Below are positions 9,507-19,122 of a stretch of 64,000 nt of DNA, piece by piece. The stretch comes from Phenylobacterium sp. (GTDB lineage Bacteria > Pseudomonadota > Alphaproteobacteria > Caulobacterales > Caulobacteraceae). The DNA is taken from positions 122,554 through 186,553 of the forward strand of contig NZ_JAUXXE010000034.1 in NCBI RefSeq assembly GCF_030681155.1, written 5' to 3'. How positions within the stretch are numbered: position 1 is the first letter of the stretch; every line of letters begins with the position of its first letter. A program made the position numbers and the translations under genes. The notes beneath the pieces were generated by a model that was given only the letters and a program-made list of their open reading frames with translations, had not been told where the DNA came from and made no database searches.

Positions 9507-10178
9507 ATGCGCATTCTGATTGTCGAGGATGATCTTGAGGCTGCGGAAGTCATGGACCGCGGCCTCACCGAGGCAGGTCATGAGTGCGTCCGCGCCGCCG
9601 ACGGTGAAGATGGTCTAGCCGCCGCGCGTGGTGGCGAGTTCGACGTCATGATCGTCGACCGCATGATGCCGCGGATGGACGGGATCACCATGATCCAGAC
9701 CATCCGCCGCGAAGGCGACCAGACGCCGGTGCTGTTCCTGTCGGCGCTCGGCGAGATCACCGACCGTGTCGATGGCCTCAAGGCCGGCGGCGACGACTAT
9801 CTGGTCAAGCCCTACGCCTTCGCCGAGCTGATCGCCCGGGTCGAGGCCCTGTCCCGTCGCCGGGAAACCGGCTCGGTGCAGACCATGCTGCGGGTCGGCG
9901 AGCTGGAAATGGACCTGATCGGCCGCGCCGTGCATCGCCAGGGCAAGGAAATCGACCTGCAGCCGCGCGAGTTCCAACTACTGGAATTCATGATGCGCCA
10001 CGCCGGACAGTCGGTGACCCGCACCATGCTGCTCGAGAAGGTGTGGGAGTATCACTTCGATCCCCAGACCAACGTCATCGACGTCCATATCTCGCGTCTG
10101 CGCTCCAAGATCGACAAGGGTTTCGATAAGCCGATGCTGCAGACGGTGCGCGGCGCGGGCTATCGTCTAGAGCCGTAA
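9507..10178 (+). CDS. OmpR-family response regulator next to degP
   Basis: 223-residue DNA-binding regulator. The receiver has the acidic cluster E7/D8/D9, phospho-acceptor D51 in MIVDRMMP, S84 in LFLSAL and K106 in YLVKPYA. A winged-helix output domain (about 128-221) ends in TVRGAGYRLEP. The closest general type is the CopR/QseB-like group. It is followed after 15 bp by its kinase and preceded by a DegP-type protease, which points to an envelope-stress circuit; that role is inferred from context only. Confidence 0.9.
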   Translation: MRILIVEDDLEAAEVMDRGLTEAGHECVRAADGEDGLAAARGGEFDVMIVDRMMPRMDGITMIQTIRREGDQTPVLFLSALGEITDRVDGLKAGGDDYLVKPYAFAELIARVEALSRRRETGSVQTMLRVGELEMDLIGRAVHRQGKEIDLQPREFQLLEFMMRHAGQSVTRTMLLEKVWEYHFDPQTNVIDVHISRLRSKIDKGFDKPMLQTVRGAGYRLEP

Positions 10179-10193
10179 AGCCCGGCGCACGCC

Positions 10194-11597
10194 ATGCGCC
10201 TGCCCAGGCTTTTCCGAACCACTCCGTTCAGACTGACCCTGCTGTTCCTGGCGTTGTTCGCCGCGGCGGCCAGCGCCTTTCTGGCCTACATCTATCTGGC
10301 GACCGCCGGCGAGGCGACGCGTCGCACCGACCAGAACATCACGCGCGAAATGCGCTCGTTGGTGGCCGCCTATGACCGGGCCGGGGTCGATGCGGTCAAC
10401 CAGTCGCTGATCGAGCGGGCCTCCAGCGAACGGCCGTTCCTCTACCTGCTGATGAAGCCAGACGGCACGCGCATATCCGGATCGATCGCCGAGTCGCCCC
10501 TGGAAGACACCAACGGCGCCCCATCGCGGGCCAGCTTCTCGGTCACCGACTATGACGCCCAGGGCCGGCTGGTGAAGCATCCGGCCCGCGGCTTCCAAGA
10601 GCGGCTGAGCGGGGGCGAGATACTGTTCGTCGGCGCCGATGTCAGCGAAGACCAAGCCTATGTGGTCAAGATCGTCCGCGCCCTCTGGGGCGCCGGCGCC
10701 CTGGTAATCGTGCTGGGCTTGGCCGGCGGCCTGCTGGTCAGCCGCAACGTCTCGCGCAGCATGGGCGCCTTGAACGACGTCGTCACCGCTGTGCGCAACG
10801 GTGATTTCGGCGCCCGGGCCCAGGTGCGCGGCACGCGCGATGAGTTCGACGAACTCTCCGAAGGCATCAATGAGATGCTGGACCGGTTGGAGCGTTCGAT
10901 GGCCGGCCATCGTCATGCCGGCGACGCCATCGCCCATGACCTGCGCTCGCCCCTGACGCGCCTGCGCGCCCGGCTGGAGACCGCCTATCTCGACGTAGAG
11001 GCCGGCAAGGGCAACGCCGAGGAAGCCCTGGCCCAGGCGCTGGAAGACACCGATGGCGTGCTGAAGACGTTCGGCGCCGTGCTTTCGATCGCCCGTCTGC
11101 AGGCCGCTGGTCAGGCGCCCGACCAGGTGGTGTTCGATCCGGCCGATCTCGCCGCCGACCTCGCCGAGCTCTACGAACCGACCTGCGAGGACAAGGGGCT
11201 CGAGTTCGACGCCGAACTGACCAAGGACCTTCAGGTCCGTGGCAACCGCGAATTCCTGGCCCAGGCGCTGGCCAACCTGCTGGACAACGCCGTGAAGTAC
11301 ACGCCCGCCGGCGGGGCGATCATGTTCCGCGTGCGCCGCCGTTCGTCCGGCGAGGTCGAGTACTCAATCACCGACACCGGCCCAGGCGTCCCCGATGAGG
11401 ATCGCGCCCGCGTGGTCGAACGTTTCGTGCGCCTGGAGAACAGTCGCAGCGAGCCCGGCTCGGGTCTTGGCCTATCGCTGGTGGCCGCCGTCGCCGAGGC
11501 GCATGGCGGGCGGCTGGAGCTGTCGGAAGGCCCCGGCAAGGTCGGCGAGATCGGCCCGGGCCTGCGCGTCGCCCTGATCTTGCCCCGAGCGGCCTAG
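10194..11597 (+). CDS. Sensor histidine kinase next to degP
   Basis: 467-residue kinase with transmembrane helices at about 12-36 and 165-183, a periplasmic region of about 125 residues, a HAMP linker (about 184-238), the phospho-acceptor H248 in IAHDLRSPLTRL, and an HATPase domain with N box (NLLDNAVKY), G1 (DTGPGVP) and G2 (GSGLGLSLV). It is the last gene of the degP-regulator-kinase run, which ends 43 bp before glnE. Confidence 0.9.
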   Translation: MRLPRLFRTTPFRLTLLFLALFAAAASAFLAYIYLATAGEATRRTDQNITREMRSLVAAYDRAGVDAVNQSLIERASSERPFLYLLMKPDGTRISGSIAESPLEDTNGAPSRASFSVTDYDAQGRLVKHPARGFQERLSGGEILFVGADVSEDQAYVVKIVRALWGAGALVIVLGLAGGLLVSRNVSRSMGALNDVVTAVRNGDFGARAQVRGTRDEFDELSEGINEMLDRLERSMAGHRHAGDAIAHDLRSPLTRLRARLETAYLDVEAGKGNAEEALAQALEDTDGVLKTFGAVLSIARLQAAGQAPDQVVFDPADLAADLAELYEPTCEDKGLEFDAELTKDLQVRGNREFLAQALANLLDNAVKYTPAGGAIMFRVRRRSSGEVEYSITDTGPGVPDEDRARVVERFVRLENSRSEPGSGLGLSLVAAVAEAHGGRLELSEGPGKVGEIGPGLRVALILPRAA

Positions 11598-11640
11598 GGA
11601 TAGTGAAATATCCATCGTCGGGCCGCTACAGTGTTCGGCG

Positions 11641-14538
11641 ATGACTCAGCTTCTCGACGTCCTGAAACCGTGCGGCCCCGTGGCCGATCCCAAGGCCGCT
11701 GACCGGGCGCGTAATGTCCTGGTCGAGGTCGCCACCCGCGACGGTTGGCTGGACGTCCTCGACGCCGGGTGGCCAGCCTTGGCGCCGGTGTTCGGCGCCT
11801 CGCCCTACCTGACCAGCCTGGCGCGGCGCGATCCCGCTCGGCTGCGAGATCTGCTGATCAGCGAACCGGACGCGCGGTTCGCGGATCTGTTGATCCGAAC
11901 AACAGCCTTGGCCTCCGCCGATTGGGAAGCCGCCAAGTCGGGCCTGCGCAAACTCAAGGCCGAGGCGCACCTGTTGATCGCCCTGGCCGATCTTGGCGGG
12001 GTCTGGGATCTGGACGCCGTCACCGGTTCGCTGACCCGGTTCGCCGACGCCGCGCTCTACGCCGCGCTCAGCGTCGCGGCCCAGGCGGAACTGGACGCCG
12101 GGCGATTGACGCGGATCGGAACCGGCGAGGAGGGACCGGTGCCCGGCTGGTTCTGCAGCGCCATGGGCAAGCACGGCGCCTACGAACTGAACTAGTCCAG
12201 CGATATCGACATCTCGGTCTTCTACGAGCCCGAAGCGCTGCCCCTGGCCGAGGGCGTCGAGACGCAAGGGTTTGCTGTTCGGCTGACCCAAAGGCTGGCC
12301 GAGTTGATGCAGGACAAGACCGGCGACGGCTACGTCTTCCGCGTCGATCTGCGCCTGCGTCCCGACCCGTCCTCAACCCCGCCGGCGATCCCCGCGGCGG
12401 CGGCCTTCGACTACTACGAGAGCGTCGGCCAGAATTGGGAGCGGGCGGCGTTCATCAAGGCGCGCGCGGCGGCCGGCGACGTCGGACGGGGGCGGGCGTT
12501 CTTGGACGAGCTAGCGCCGTTCATCTGGCGCAAAAATCTCGACTTCGCCGCTATCGCCGACATCCATTCGATCAAGCGCCAGATCCACGTCCACAAGGTC
12601 GACGATCGCCTGACCGCCAAGGGCGTGGACCTCAAGCTCGGTCGTGGCGGCATTCGCGAGATCGAGTTCTACGTCCAGACCCAGCAGTTGATCCTGGGCG
12701 GCAGGCATCCGGAACTGCGATCGCCGCGGACCCTGGACGCGCTACGCGCGCTGGAGGCGGCGGGGCATGTATCGAGCCAGGCCGCTGACGAACTCACCGA
12801 GGCCTACAAGCAGCTTCGTTCGGCCGAGCACCGCATCCAGATGCTGGCCGACGAGCAGACCCACCGGCTTTCGGAATCCGATGGCGAGCGTAAGCGGGTG
12901 GCCGCGCTCTCCGGCTATGATCGCGTGCGCAGTTTCGACGCCGCTATCGAACGGACCTTGAAGACGGTCAATCGTCGCTATGGGGAGCTGTTCCCTGATG
13001 AGGAACAGCTGTCGTCCAAGTTCGGCAGCCTGATCTTCACCGGCGTCGAAGACGATCCCGAGACGCTCTCGACCTTGAGCCGCATGGGGTTTTCCAATCC
13101 GGCGCGGATATCCCAGACCATCCGCAACTGGCACCACGGCCATATCCAGGCCACCCGCACCGAGCGTGGGCGCGAGCTGTTCACCCGCCTGGCGCCGCGC
13201 CTCCTCGACGCAGCCCAGGCGTCGGGCGCCGCCGATACCGCCTTCACTCGTTTCGAGGATTTCTTCTCCAAGCTCTCTTCAGGGGTGCAGCTTCAGTCGC
13301 TGTTCCTGGCTCAGCCCAAGCTGTTCGAGCTGATGGTGCAGGTGATGGCCTTCGCGCCGCGCCTGGCCAACACCCTGGCTCGCCGGCCTGCGGCGTTGGA
13401 CGCCTTGCTGGACGGAGCCTTCTTCGCCGATCTGGATTCGGAAGAAGATCGCAATGCGATGGCCGTGGCGGTCAGTCGCGCCGACGGGTTCGAGGGCGTG
13501 ATGGACGCCGTTCGCCGCGTGCATCGCGAGCAGGCGTTTCGGGTCGGCGTGCAGGTGATGAGCGGGGCCGCCAGCGCCGAGACGGCTGGCCGCGCCTTCG
13601 CCGACCTGGCCGACATCTGCATCGAGACCCTCGCGCCGGCGGCGCTGGCCGAGGTTGAGCGATTGGGCGGGGCGTTCTCGGGCGACGTCGCGGTGATCGC
13701 GCTGGGCAAGTGCGGCTCGCGCGAGATGAGCGCCGGCTCGGACCTGGACCTCATGACCCTTTACCGGGCAGCTGGTCCGGGGGCGGTGTCGACCGTCAAG
13801 GAGTGGAGCGCCGAGACCTTCTATGGCCGGTTCACCCAGAGGCTGATCGCGGCCCTGTCGATCCCGACGGGCGAGGGCGAACTCTACGAAGTCGACATGC
13901 AGCTTCGGCCATCCGGCACCAAGGGACCGGTTGCGGTGAGCTTCCCGGCCTTCGAGGAGTACTATGACCGTGAGGCAGAGACCTGGGAGCTGATGGCCCT
14001 TACCAGGGCGCGGGTCGTCTGGGCCACGTCCGAGGGTTTCGCCCAGGACGCAACGGCGGCGATTGAGGCCGCTCTGCGTCATCCGCGCGAACGCGCCCGC
14101 ACCGCCAAGGACGTGCGCGAGATGCGTGAGCTTCTGGAGCAGGAGCGGCCGCCCAAGGGCGAGTGGGACCTGAAGCTGTCGCCCGGCGGCCTGGTCGATA
14201 TCGAGTTCGCCGCCCAGTTCCTGCAACTGGCTCACGCGGCTGAAGGCGGACCGCTGAGCCAGAACACCGCCGAGGCTCTGGTCGCGGCCGGCGCCGCGGG
14301 GCTGGCGCCTGCCCCGTCGTTGGCGGCTCTGCGCAAGGCCTGGACCCTGCAGCAGAACCTCACCCAGTTGTTGAAGGTGGCCTTGGCCGACAACGCCGAC
14401 CCCTCCGATGAGCCGAAGGCGTTCCGCGCCCTGTTGGCTAGGGCGGGCGAGGCCAAGGACTTCCGCGCATTGAAGGCCAAGCTCGACACCGCTCGAACTG
14501 GCGCGCGCCAAGCCTACGAGACCATTGTTCGGTCCTGA
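11641..14538 (+). pseudogene. glnE: glnE, glutamine synthetase adenylyltransferase/adenylyl-removase, interrupted by an in-frame amber codon
   Basis: The whole frame (965 amino-acid positions plus the internal stop) has the normal GlnE length. GlnE attaches AMP to, and removes it from, glutamine synthetase under PII control. The first part, 11641-12195, ends GAYELN-TAG and the frame then continues without shift as SSDIDISVFYEP. The family consensus here is G-x-x-E-L-N-Y-S-S-D-I-D, so the stop replaces a tyrosine (TAC to TAG). The second part (ATG 12307 or TTG 12304 to 14538) keeps the C-terminal nucleotidyltransferase site GKCGSREMSAGSDLDL. The N-terminal domain is the adenylyl-removing one in the E. 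coli enzyme, so that site would be lost. Sequencing error, recent mutation or suppression cannot be told apart here. Confidence 0.88.
12193..12195 (+). other. In-frame amber codon in glnE
   Basis: TAG stands where the family has a conserved tyrosine codon, one base from TAC. Both flanks are in the same frame and keep full protein similarity, so no indel is involved. Confidence 0.9.
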
Positions 14539-14603
14539 GCGACGGAAAGCGGCGAGCCATCCGTTGAACCTATGACCGGCGTTCGGCCGCCCAGAGGAAT
14601 TCC

Positions 14604-15011
14604 ATGAAGCACGTCCTGTTGGCCGCCGCCCTGACCCTCGGCGCCGGCGCCGGCGCCGCGCAAGCGCAGATGTGGGCGCCAAATCCCGACCTGGATAGGG
14701 ATGGAAAGGTGACGCTGTCTGAGTTTCAGCAGGTGCAGGCAAACGGCATTCTGCGGCTCGACGCTGACAAGGATGGCAAGGTCACGAGGGCCGAGGCCAA
14801 GTCCCTGGCCGATCGCGCGCCGAACGGCGCGGCGATGGTCGATCGCATCTGGACCCGGCTGGACGCCAACAAGGACGGGGTCATCACCCGCGCTGAGATC
14901 GACGCCGGCGCCAAGCGTCGCTTCGAATTGGGTGACACCAACAAGGATGGCTCAATGAGCAAGGACGAGATCCAAGCCATGCGCCAGAACCGCGGCCGTG
15001 ACGCCGGTTGA
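14604..15011 (+). CDS. Secreted EF-hand calcium-binding protein
   Basis: 135-residue protein with a clear signal peptide (about 1-22, ending GAAQAQ). Four EF-hand loops follow: DLDRDGKVTLSE, DADKDGKVTRAE, DANKDGVITRAE and DTNKDGSMSKDE, each with Asp at positions 1, 3 and 5 of the loop and Glu at 12. This makes it a periplasmic calcium sensor or buffer. The gene is 41 bp upstream of an ECF sigma factor gene on the same strand, and the four genes to 16516 look like one unit. Confidence 0.85.
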   Translation: MKHVLLAAALTLGAGAGAAQAQMWAPNPDLDRDGKVTLSEFQQVQANGILRLDADKDGKVTRAEAKSLADRAPNGAAMVDRIWTRLDANKDGVITRAEIDAGAKRRFELGDTNKDGSMSKDEIQAMRQNRGRDAG

Positions 15012-15052
15012 AACTCATAGCAAGCTTGAGCCCGGCCACGGTGAGGTGAGGC

Positions 15053-15601
15053 TTGGATCTGGGCGATCCCGACGAAGCGCTGCTGGCGCGGGTGGGCGAG
15101 GGCGACCCTGCCGCTGTGCGCGCGCTGGTGGCGCGCAAGCTGCCGCGCGTGCTGGCGCTGGCCGGGCGGATGCTTGGCGACCCGGCCGAGGCCGAGGACG
15201 TGGCCCAGGAGACCTTCGTGCGGGCCTGGAAACAGGCGCGCGACTGGCGACCCGGCGTGGCGAAATTCGACACCTGGCTGCACCGCGTGGCGCTGAACCT
15301 TTGCTACGATCGCCTGCGCCGCCGACGCGAGGTGGCGACGGAAACGCCGCCCGAACTGGTCGACGAGGGGCCAGCCCCCGACCGGGGCTTGCAGGCCAGG
15401 GATGTTGGGCTGCGGGTGGCCTCGGCCATGCGCGGCTTGCCGGATCGGCAACGGGAGGCGGTGAGCCTCTGTCACTATCAGGAACTTTCCAATATCGAGG
15501 CCGCCGCCCTGATGGGCGTCAGCGTCGACGCCTTGGAGAGTCTGCTCGCAAGGGGACGGCGCGCCTTGCGCGCGGCCCTGTCGGATATGGTGGAAAACTG
15601 A
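15053..15601 (+). CDS. ECF-type RNA polymerase sigma factor
   Basis: 182-residue sigma-70 family protein with regions 2 and 4 only. Region 2 (about 30-95) has GDPAEAEDVAQETFVRAWK and WLHRVALNLCYDRLRRRR; region 4 (about 122-178) has LPDRQREAVSLCHYQELSN and a helix-turn-helix ending ARGRRALRAAL. The start is TTG 15053, preceded by a strong GGTGAGGTGAGG ribosome site; upstream in-frame GTG is followed at once by a stop. It is followed after 4 bp by a small membrane protein likely to be its anti-sigma factor. Confidence 0.88.
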   Translation: MDLGDPDEALLARVGEGDPAAVRALVARKLPRVLALAGRMLGDPAEAEDVAQETFVRAWKQARDWRPGVAKFDTWLHRVALNLCYDRLRRRREVATETPPELVDEGPAPDRGLQARDVGLRVASAMRGLPDRQREAVSLCHYQELSNIEAAALMGVSVDALESLLARGRRALRAALSDMVEN

Positions 15602-15605
15602 CCTC

Positions 15606-16028
15606 ATGACCCGCGAACGCTTTGAGGATCTGGCGGAAATCTATGGCGGCGACATCGCGCGCTGGCCGGCGGCCGAACGTGACGCGGCGGCTCTGCTGAT
15701 GGCGGCCGAGCCCGAGTTCGCCAAGGCCGCGCTTGCCGCGCCGGCGGACTTGGACGCCGTGCTCGACGCCTGGGCGCCGATGGCGGTCAGTCATCAATTG
15801 CGCGAGGCGGTGATCGCCGCGGCCCCGTCGGCACGCCCCGCGCGCGGAGGCGTTCGGGGCTGGTTCTGGCGCGCCGGGCTGGGGGCTGGACTGGCGGCGG
15901 CCTGCGCCGCCGGCCTGGTCGTCGGGGTGAGGCTGTCGGATGTGGTCGTCCAGCAGGACGACACGGTGAGCGCCGTGCTCAGCGGCTATGACGACTTGTC
16001 GGACGTGGTGATCGGGGAAGGCGCGTGA
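15606..16028 (+). CDS. Probable anti-sigma factor, single-pass membrane protein
   Basis: 140-residue protein with a soluble N-terminal part (1-85; begins MTRERFEDLAEIYGGDIARW), one transmembrane helix at about 88-112 and a short periplasmic tail. The layout, plus its place between an ECF sigma gene and a periplasmic sensor gene, fits an anti-sigma factor. No zinc-binding ZAS motif (HxxxCxxC) is present. The function is inferred from topology and context. Its stop overlaps the next start. Confidence 0.6.
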   Translation: MTRERFEDLAEIYGGDIARWPAAERDAAALLMAAEPEFAKAALAAPADLDAVLDAWAPMAVSHQLREAVIAAAPSARPARGGVRGWFWRAGLGAGLAAACAAGLVVGVRLSDVVVQQDDTVSAVLSGYDDLSDVVIGEGA

Positions 16029-16516
16029 TGAGCCGCAAGACACTCCTGATCGTCCTGTTCGTCTCGCTGGCGGTGAACCTGTTCCTGGTGGGCGGGGTGA
16101 TCGGCGGGCTTGTCGTCGGTCAGCGCCTGCGGCCCGATCGTCCGCCGATGGCGCGAATGAACCAGCCGGTCTGGGCCGCCGCCCAGACGCTTGATCCCGA
16201 GAAGGCGAAGGCCTTTCGCACCATGTTGCGTGGCCAAGGGATGGAGGCGCGGACCACGATGCGCCAGACCCGCGAGGCCAGGGCGCAGGCGTGGCGTACG
16301 CTGGGCGCAGAGCCCTTCGATCCGGCTGTGACCAAGCAGCGACTGGCCGATATCCGGGACAGGGAGGCCGGCACGCGCGGCGAGATTGATGATCGTATCG
16401 TCGACTTCGCCGCCGAACTTACGCCGGTTGAGCGCAATAGGCTGGCGACCGCGCTGGCCGAACCGCCCGCGGCGCGTGGCCGCGACCAGGAGCGTGGTCC
16501 AAGGTCGCCGCTCTAG
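16025..16516 (+). CDS. Periplasmic heavy-metal-sensor-like protein (CnrR/ZraP type)
   Basis: 163-residue protein with an N-terminal membrane anchor (about 6-30) and a long helical-hairpin periplasmic domain containing LDPEKAKAFRTMLRGQG and an Arg/Glu-rich helix, as in the CnrR/NccX and ZraP/CpxP-like group. Translation may begin at GTG 16025 or ATG 16028, overlapping the upstream gene. In CnrYXH systems the periplasmic sensor controls release of the ECF sigma factor, and the neighbour set here (sigma, anti-sigma, sensor) is comparable. The histidine ligands typical of metal binders are not obvious, so the stimulus is open. Confidence 0.65.
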   Translation: MMSRKTLLIVLFVSLAVNLFLVGGVIGGLVVGQRLRPDRPPMARMNQPVWAAAQTLDPEKAKAFRTMLRGQGMEARTTMRQTREARAQAWRTLGAEPFDPAVTKQRLADIRDREAGTRGEIDDRIVDFAAELTPVERNRLATALAEPPAARGRDQERGPRSPL

Positions 16517-19029
16517 GCGACCGCGAAACCTGGGGCGGTGCGCACGGCGCCGCTCTGGCGGATGGGCAGGGAGAAGCTGACCATCGTGCCTTCGCCGGGC
16601 GTGCTCTGCATGTCCAGCGAGCCGCCGTGCATTTCGACCAGCGACTTGGTGAGGGCCAGGCCCAGCCCAGAGCCCTGGGTGGTCTTGGAATGCTGGTTTT
16701 CGACCTGCTCGAAGGGCTTGGCCAAACGTGCGAGGTCGTCCTGGGCGATGCCGATGCCAGTGTCGCGAACGCTGACGCGGATACGCTCACCCAACGGATC
16801 TTGCCGCCCTTCGGCGCTGATCGTCACCCGGCCGCCGCGCGGAGTGAATTTGATGGCGTTGGACAGCAGGTTGAGCAGCACCTGTTTCAGCGCCCGGTAG
16901 TCGGCCTCGACCTCGGGCAGGTGCGGGAATTCAATGGAGAGGGCCAGGCCCGCCGCCTCGGCCCGGTTGCGGACCAGGCGCACGGCGTCCTCGGCCACTT
17001 CTTCCAGCCATAGCGGCTCGAACTTCAGGGCCATCTTGCCGGCCTCGATCTTCGACATGTCGAGAATGTCGTTGATCAGCGCCAACAGGTGCTGACCCGA
17101 CGATAGGATGTCCTGGGCGTAGCCCTTGTAGCGCGTGTCGCCGAGCGGGCCGAACATCTCGCCGACCATGATCTCGGAGAAGCCGTTGATGGCGTTCAGC
17201 GGGGTGCGCAGTTCGTGGCTCATATTGGCCAGGAATTCGCTCTTGGCCTTGTTGGCGCCCTCGGCGCGGACCTTCTCGGTCTCGTACTTGCGAGCCAGCT
17301 CGGAGAGCTGGTCCTGACTGCGTTCCAGATTGACGATCGCGCGCTGCAGTTCCTGCTCGTTGAGCCGGCGGGCCTCTTCCTGGGTCTTGATGGCGGTGAT
17401 GTCGGCGGCGGTCACGACCAGACCGCCTTCGGCGGTGCGCCGCTCCGAAATCTGGATCCAGCGCCCGTCGGAAAGCTCTGCTTCGCGCACGCCCTTGCGC
17501 CCATCGGGGCTTGGCATTTCCTGGTGGATGGCGAGCTGGGCGAGGCGGTTGATCTCCTCGCGCCCGGCGCCCGGCGTCAGCAGCTTTGGCTCCAGCGAGA
17601 AGACGTTGCGGTAGTTTTGATTGCAGAGCAGCAGCCGGCCATTGCGGTCCCACAGCACGAAGGCTTCCGACACGCTCTCAATGGCGTCGCGCAGGCGGTT
17701 CTCGGCCGCCTGGGCCCGCGCCTGGGCCATCCGCTCCTCGGTGACGTCGAGCGCCACGCCGATGATCCGTGAATAACCGTCCTCGGTTGATCGGCCAAAG
17801 GCCTGGCCACGCGCATCGATCCAGGTCGGTCGGCCCCCGACCAGCGACGGGACACGGAATGACACGTCAAAGCCGCCGTAGATCGCCGCGGTCGACAAGG
17901 CCTGGCGTACGCGCTCGCGATGGTCGGGCGAAACGCGATCCAGCACGTCCTGGCCGGACATGATCCCGCCGCCGCTCCAGCCAAAGATCGCGCCAGTGGC
18001 GTCGGACATGAACATCTGGTCGGTGGTCAGGTCCCACTCCCAGATCCCGCATCGCGCGGCTTCGACCGCCAGCCGGAACCGGCGCTCGGAGTCGATCACC
18101 GCCTGCTGCGCGCCCTCCATGGTGCGGCTCTGATGGAACAGCAGCAGGCCGAGCAGGAAGGTGATCCCAAGCGGAATGGTCAGCCAGGCGAGCTGTATCG
18201 CGGTCGATCTGAGATTGCGGCTCGCCGAAGCGGCCGAGACGGCCAGCAGCGCTCCCCCCATGGCCGGACGCGCGGCGAGGTCCAGCGGCGATCCATCTGA
18301 GGCGACGCCGCGAAGCAGATCGCGCGACCGATTCAGTTCGGTGGTCGGCAGGCCGTAGGCCTCAGTCAGGTCGCGGTGGGCTCCGCCGCTCGCCAGGATC
18401 TGGCCCTGGGCTGTGGCCACCACCTGGTCGGCGTCCAGGGAGGCCGTCAGGCGGTCGGGCGCCCCGACGACGACGATCTGGCGACGACCCTTGTCAGTTC
18501 CGACGCTGCCGACGAGCACCAGTGAAGCGGCGTTGTTGTCCGAAGCGCCGATCCAGATGGTGCCGCCGCTCTGTTCAGCCTTGGTGGCGATGGCGCGCCA
18601 GTCGACGCCACCGGCCTTGCCGGCGACTGCGATCACTTCATTGGCGTCCATCACGCCCACGGCGATGGCGGCACCGTCGGCGACGGCCAGGCCGGCCTCG
18701 GCGGCGTCCAGCGGCGGGTCGGCTTTGCGTTCGAGGATTTCCTTGGCCGCCATCAGGCCCCCGCGAAGCGCCGCGCCCTCGGCGTCGAGGCGGGCCGCCA
18801 GCGTTTCGGTGCGGCTGGCGAGAGTCAGGTTTTGTGGCGGGGTGGCGTTGGCGTCGCGGCCGATCTTGAGCATGGCGAGCGCGGTGTAGATCGCCAGCAG
18901 CAGCAGGGTGGCGAGGATCGCGATCCGCATGACGTTCTGGCTGACGCCGCTCCGACCGTCGGGCGCAGGGCCGCGCTTGGGCTGGCTCGCCTCAATCTCA
19001 GCCGCGTCTCTGCCCCCGCGTCTGGCCAA
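16513..19029 (-). CDS. pleC: PleC-type sensor histidine kinase/phosphatase controlling cell fate
   Basis: 838-residue membrane kinase. Its architecture matches Caulobacter PleC (842 residues, His610): N-terminal helix (about 35-54), periplasmic sensor of about 220 residues, second helix (about 278-298), two PAS domains (about 315-435 and 445-550), a coiled coil, H605 in NMSHELRTPLNAING, and HATPase motifs NLLSNAIKF, RDTGIGIA and GSGLGLALT. PleC sets the phosphorylation state of DivK and PleD and so directs polar differentiation. The start is TTG 19029 behind a GGGAG site. It lies 93 bp downstream of a receiver-only gene on the same strand; its 3' end overlaps that of the convergent metal-sensor-like gene. 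Confidence 0.85.
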   Translation of the reverse strand: MARRGGRDAAEIEASQPKRGPAPDGRSGVSQNVMRIAILATLLLLAIYTALAMLKIGRDANATPPQNLTLASRTETLAARLDAEGAALRGGLMAAKEILERKADPPLDAAEAGLAVADGAAIAVGVMDANEVIAVAGKAGGVDWRAIATKAEQSGGTIWIGASDNNAASLVLVGSVGTDKGRRQIVVVGAPDRLTASLDADQVVATAQGQILASGGAHRDLTEAYGLPTTELNRSRDLLRGVASDGSPLDLAARPAMGGALLAVSAASASRNLRSTAIQLAWLTIPLGITFLLGLLLFHQSRTMEGAQQAVIDSERRFRLAVEAARCGIWEWDLTTDQMFMSDATGAIFGWSGGGIMSGQDVLDRVSPDHRERVRQALSTAAIYGGFDVSFRVPSLVGGRPTWIDARGQAFGRSTEDGYSRIIGVALDVTEERMAQARAQAAENRLRDAIESVSEAFVLWDRNGRLLLCNQNYRNVFSLEPKLLTPGAGREEINRLAQLAIHQEMPSPDGRKGVREAELSDGRWIQISERRTAEGGLVVTAADITAIKTQEEARRLNEQELQRAIVNLERSQDQLSELARKYETEKVRAEGANKAKSEFLANMSHELRTPLNAINGFSEIMVGEMFGPLGDTRYKGYAQDILSSGQHLLALINDILDMSKIEAGKMALKFEPLWLEEVAEDAVRLVRNRAEAAGLALSIEFPHLPEVEADYRALKQVLLNLLSNAIKFTPRGGRVTISAEGRQDPLGERIRVSVRDTGIGIAQDDLARLAKPFEQVENQHSKTTQGSGLGLALTKSLVEMHGGSLDMQSTPGEGTMVSFSLPIRQSGAVRTAPGFAVA

Positions 19030-19122
19030 AGCCCGCCGCTCCCTTACGCCTCAGTCGAGTCACCCGCACCGGCGAGTCTACGCAAGCTGGCGGGGCGCGT
19101 CACGGGGCACGTCAAGTTGTGA

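Noticed and set aside
12193..12195. Recoding of the glnE TAG as pyrrolysine or another amino acid
   Set aside because: No hairpin or recoding genes are visible, other TAG codons act as normal stops in this window (for example at the ends of pleC and the OmpW-like gene), and a TAC to TAG point change explains it simply.
13279..14742. 487-codon minus-strand frame opposite the end of glnE and the EF-hand gene
   Set aside because: It spans two well-supported plus-strand genes and shows shadow composition.
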